From CAZGYE01 sp964530165 (GTDB lineage Bacteria > Planctomycetota > Planctomycetia > Planctomycetales > Planctomycetaceae), in assembly GCA_964530165.1 (NCBI GenBank), contig CAZGYE010000079.1, forward strand, positions 1 to 18,900: a stretch of DNA of 18,900 nt, in the 5' to 3' direction. Within the stretch, counting starts at the first letter, position 1. Each line of letters starts with the position of its first letter. This document shows positions 18,231 to 18,900 of the stretch, one piece after another. The notes under the pieces were generated by a model. It did no database searches. It saw only the letters and a program-made list of their open reading frames with translations, and was not told the origin of the DNA. The position numbers were made by a program, and so were the translations under genes.

Positions 18231-18319
18231 TCTCTTCTTCCCGCCGCCAATCCGCTAACCGCGCACCATTCTTCCTCTGGAACGGCCTTCCGAGCAAGCG
18301 TACTCAGGCAGTGTTGGTT

Positions 18320-18348
18320 GTTGTACAGAGCCGAATATGGACTGTCAA
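18320..18348 (-). promoter_or_regulatory. Sigma70-type promoter for the pheA cluster
   Basis: Reading the minus strand, TTGACA (18348-18343) is followed by a 17-bp spacer and TACAAC (18325-18320). The -35 box is a perfect match and the -10 matches four of six bases. It would start transcripts near 18313, leaving a leader of about 240 nt before pheA. Confidence 0.5.
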
Positions 18349-18400
18349 GCGGTTGGCGGCACACGTTCTGTGACGTCATGCGAAATGTCGATGCGGCAGT

Positions 18401-18474
18401 GTGGCACGCCCAGAGCAAAGCGATGGGCGTGGTCGTCCTCAGCCACGCCCTTCGGAAGAGTCAGGCCGTGCCAC
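18401..18474. repeat. Nested inverted repeat (outer and inner stems)
   Basis: The outer arms are GTGGCACG (18401-18408) and CGTGCCAC (18467-18474). The inner arms are GGGCGTGG (18425-18432) and CCACGCCC (18443-18450). All are perfect 8-bp matches. The structure resembles REP/BIME-like intergenic elements and lies upstream of the pheA promoter. Confidence 0.65.
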
Positions 18475-18900
18475 CCTACCGCAACGAACCCAAACGACCG
18501 AATGGAGCAATGTGCCTCCGTCGCCCTCCCCACCGGTTGTACGAATTCCGCGCTCAACACGGCCCGCAAACCCAGACTGGAGCGTCCCTTACGCCGTTTT
18601 TTTCCAGAAAATACCGCCGCGAACGGGGTTGGCGCAAAAATGTTGCCTAAGAACTTTTTTTTCGCAAATCCCACACCCAATAGCCGAGGATTGCTCAGCC
18701 GACGTTTCCACACTCTCGTCGCCGGCGGAACTTGCACCGACGCTGCCCCCGAAACCGTCCCCAGCCGCGTCTCCCCGCCGACCTCACAGCACACCCAATT
18801 TCAGCCCCTCTTGCCCAGAGATCTCAAACAACCGGGCAGAAAAGAAGGCAGAAAAGGGGATAAGTCCAATTATTGACAAGTCGTACTGGCCGTGATAGGG

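Larger units (their letters stand above)
18076..18900. other. Long intergenic region without a convincing gene
   Basis: 825 bp lie upstream of pheA. They hold a promoter (18320-18348), a 12-bp palindrome (18219-18230), a nested hairpin repeat (18401-18474), and an A-rich purine repeat near the right edge (about 18836-18860). Several frames stay open for 100-180 codons on each strand, but all cross the hairpin repeat, show no family motif, and read as Pro/Arg/Ser-rich noise. The transcribed part before pheA is a leader of roughly 240 nt in which I recognise no known riboswitch. Confidence 0.5.

Noticed and set aside
18216..18876. Possible small genes upstream of pheA
   Set aside because: The frames cross a perfect nested hairpin repeat and the products are Pro/Arg/Ser-rich with no motif.
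18873..18900. TTGACA on the plus strand near the right edge as a promoter
   Set aside because: The bases 17 bp downstream begin TAGGG and do not resemble a -10 box, and the window ends there.

Overview
The window looks like a planctomycete chromosome segment. The support is indirect: high-GC DNA, the DUF6807/PmoA-like and Tat-exported sugar-enzyme families on the left, a split CoaC-type flavoprotein, many GTG starts, and intergenic DNA full of hairpin-forming repeats. No rRNA, tRNA, CRISPR array, transposase or integrase was found. The taxonomic call is inference.

Left part (1-4263, all minus strand): a small carbohydrate-related group. It encodes a Tat/lipoprotein-exported mannonate dehydratase-like TIM-barrel protein, a secreted DUF6807 (PmoA-like) protein, and an unusual cytoplasmic protein with a large beta-rich region joined to a C-terminal MIP18/DUF59 domain. 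The gaps hold GC-rich hairpin repeats that may also end transcription.

Middle part (4678-11862, all plus strand): an MFS transporter, then the most interesting stretch. In order these are a GcvH-like lipoyl-carrier protein, a protein with a two-cluster (8-Cys) ferredoxin module, a squalene-hopene-cyclase-like class II terpene cyclase (DxDD and QW motifs), and a fusion of the Cys-rich DUF116 domain with a trans-isoprenyl diphosphate synthase. No glycine-cleavage P or T protein and no squalene synthase is present. The gene order suggests a dedicated pathway that builds and cyclises a long isoprenoid with help from a lipoyl/Fe-S redox module; no characterised pathway of this composition is known to me. 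Two of these genes carry in-frame 7-bp-period repeat inserts, and related short-period inverted elements lie between genes.

Right part (12795-18075, all minus strand): a housekeeping cluster read in the order pheA, tpiA, secG, yicC-like, gmk, rpoZ, coaC-like. A good sigma70-type promoter lies about 245 bp before pheA. The PheA protein carries a histone-H1-like Lys/Arg/Ala tail. A DUF309 gene (11866-12429, minus strand) separates this cluster from the terpenoid cluster and converges on it. The last 825 bp (18076-18900) contain the promoter, a 12-bp palindrome and a nested hairpin repeat, but no convincing gene.
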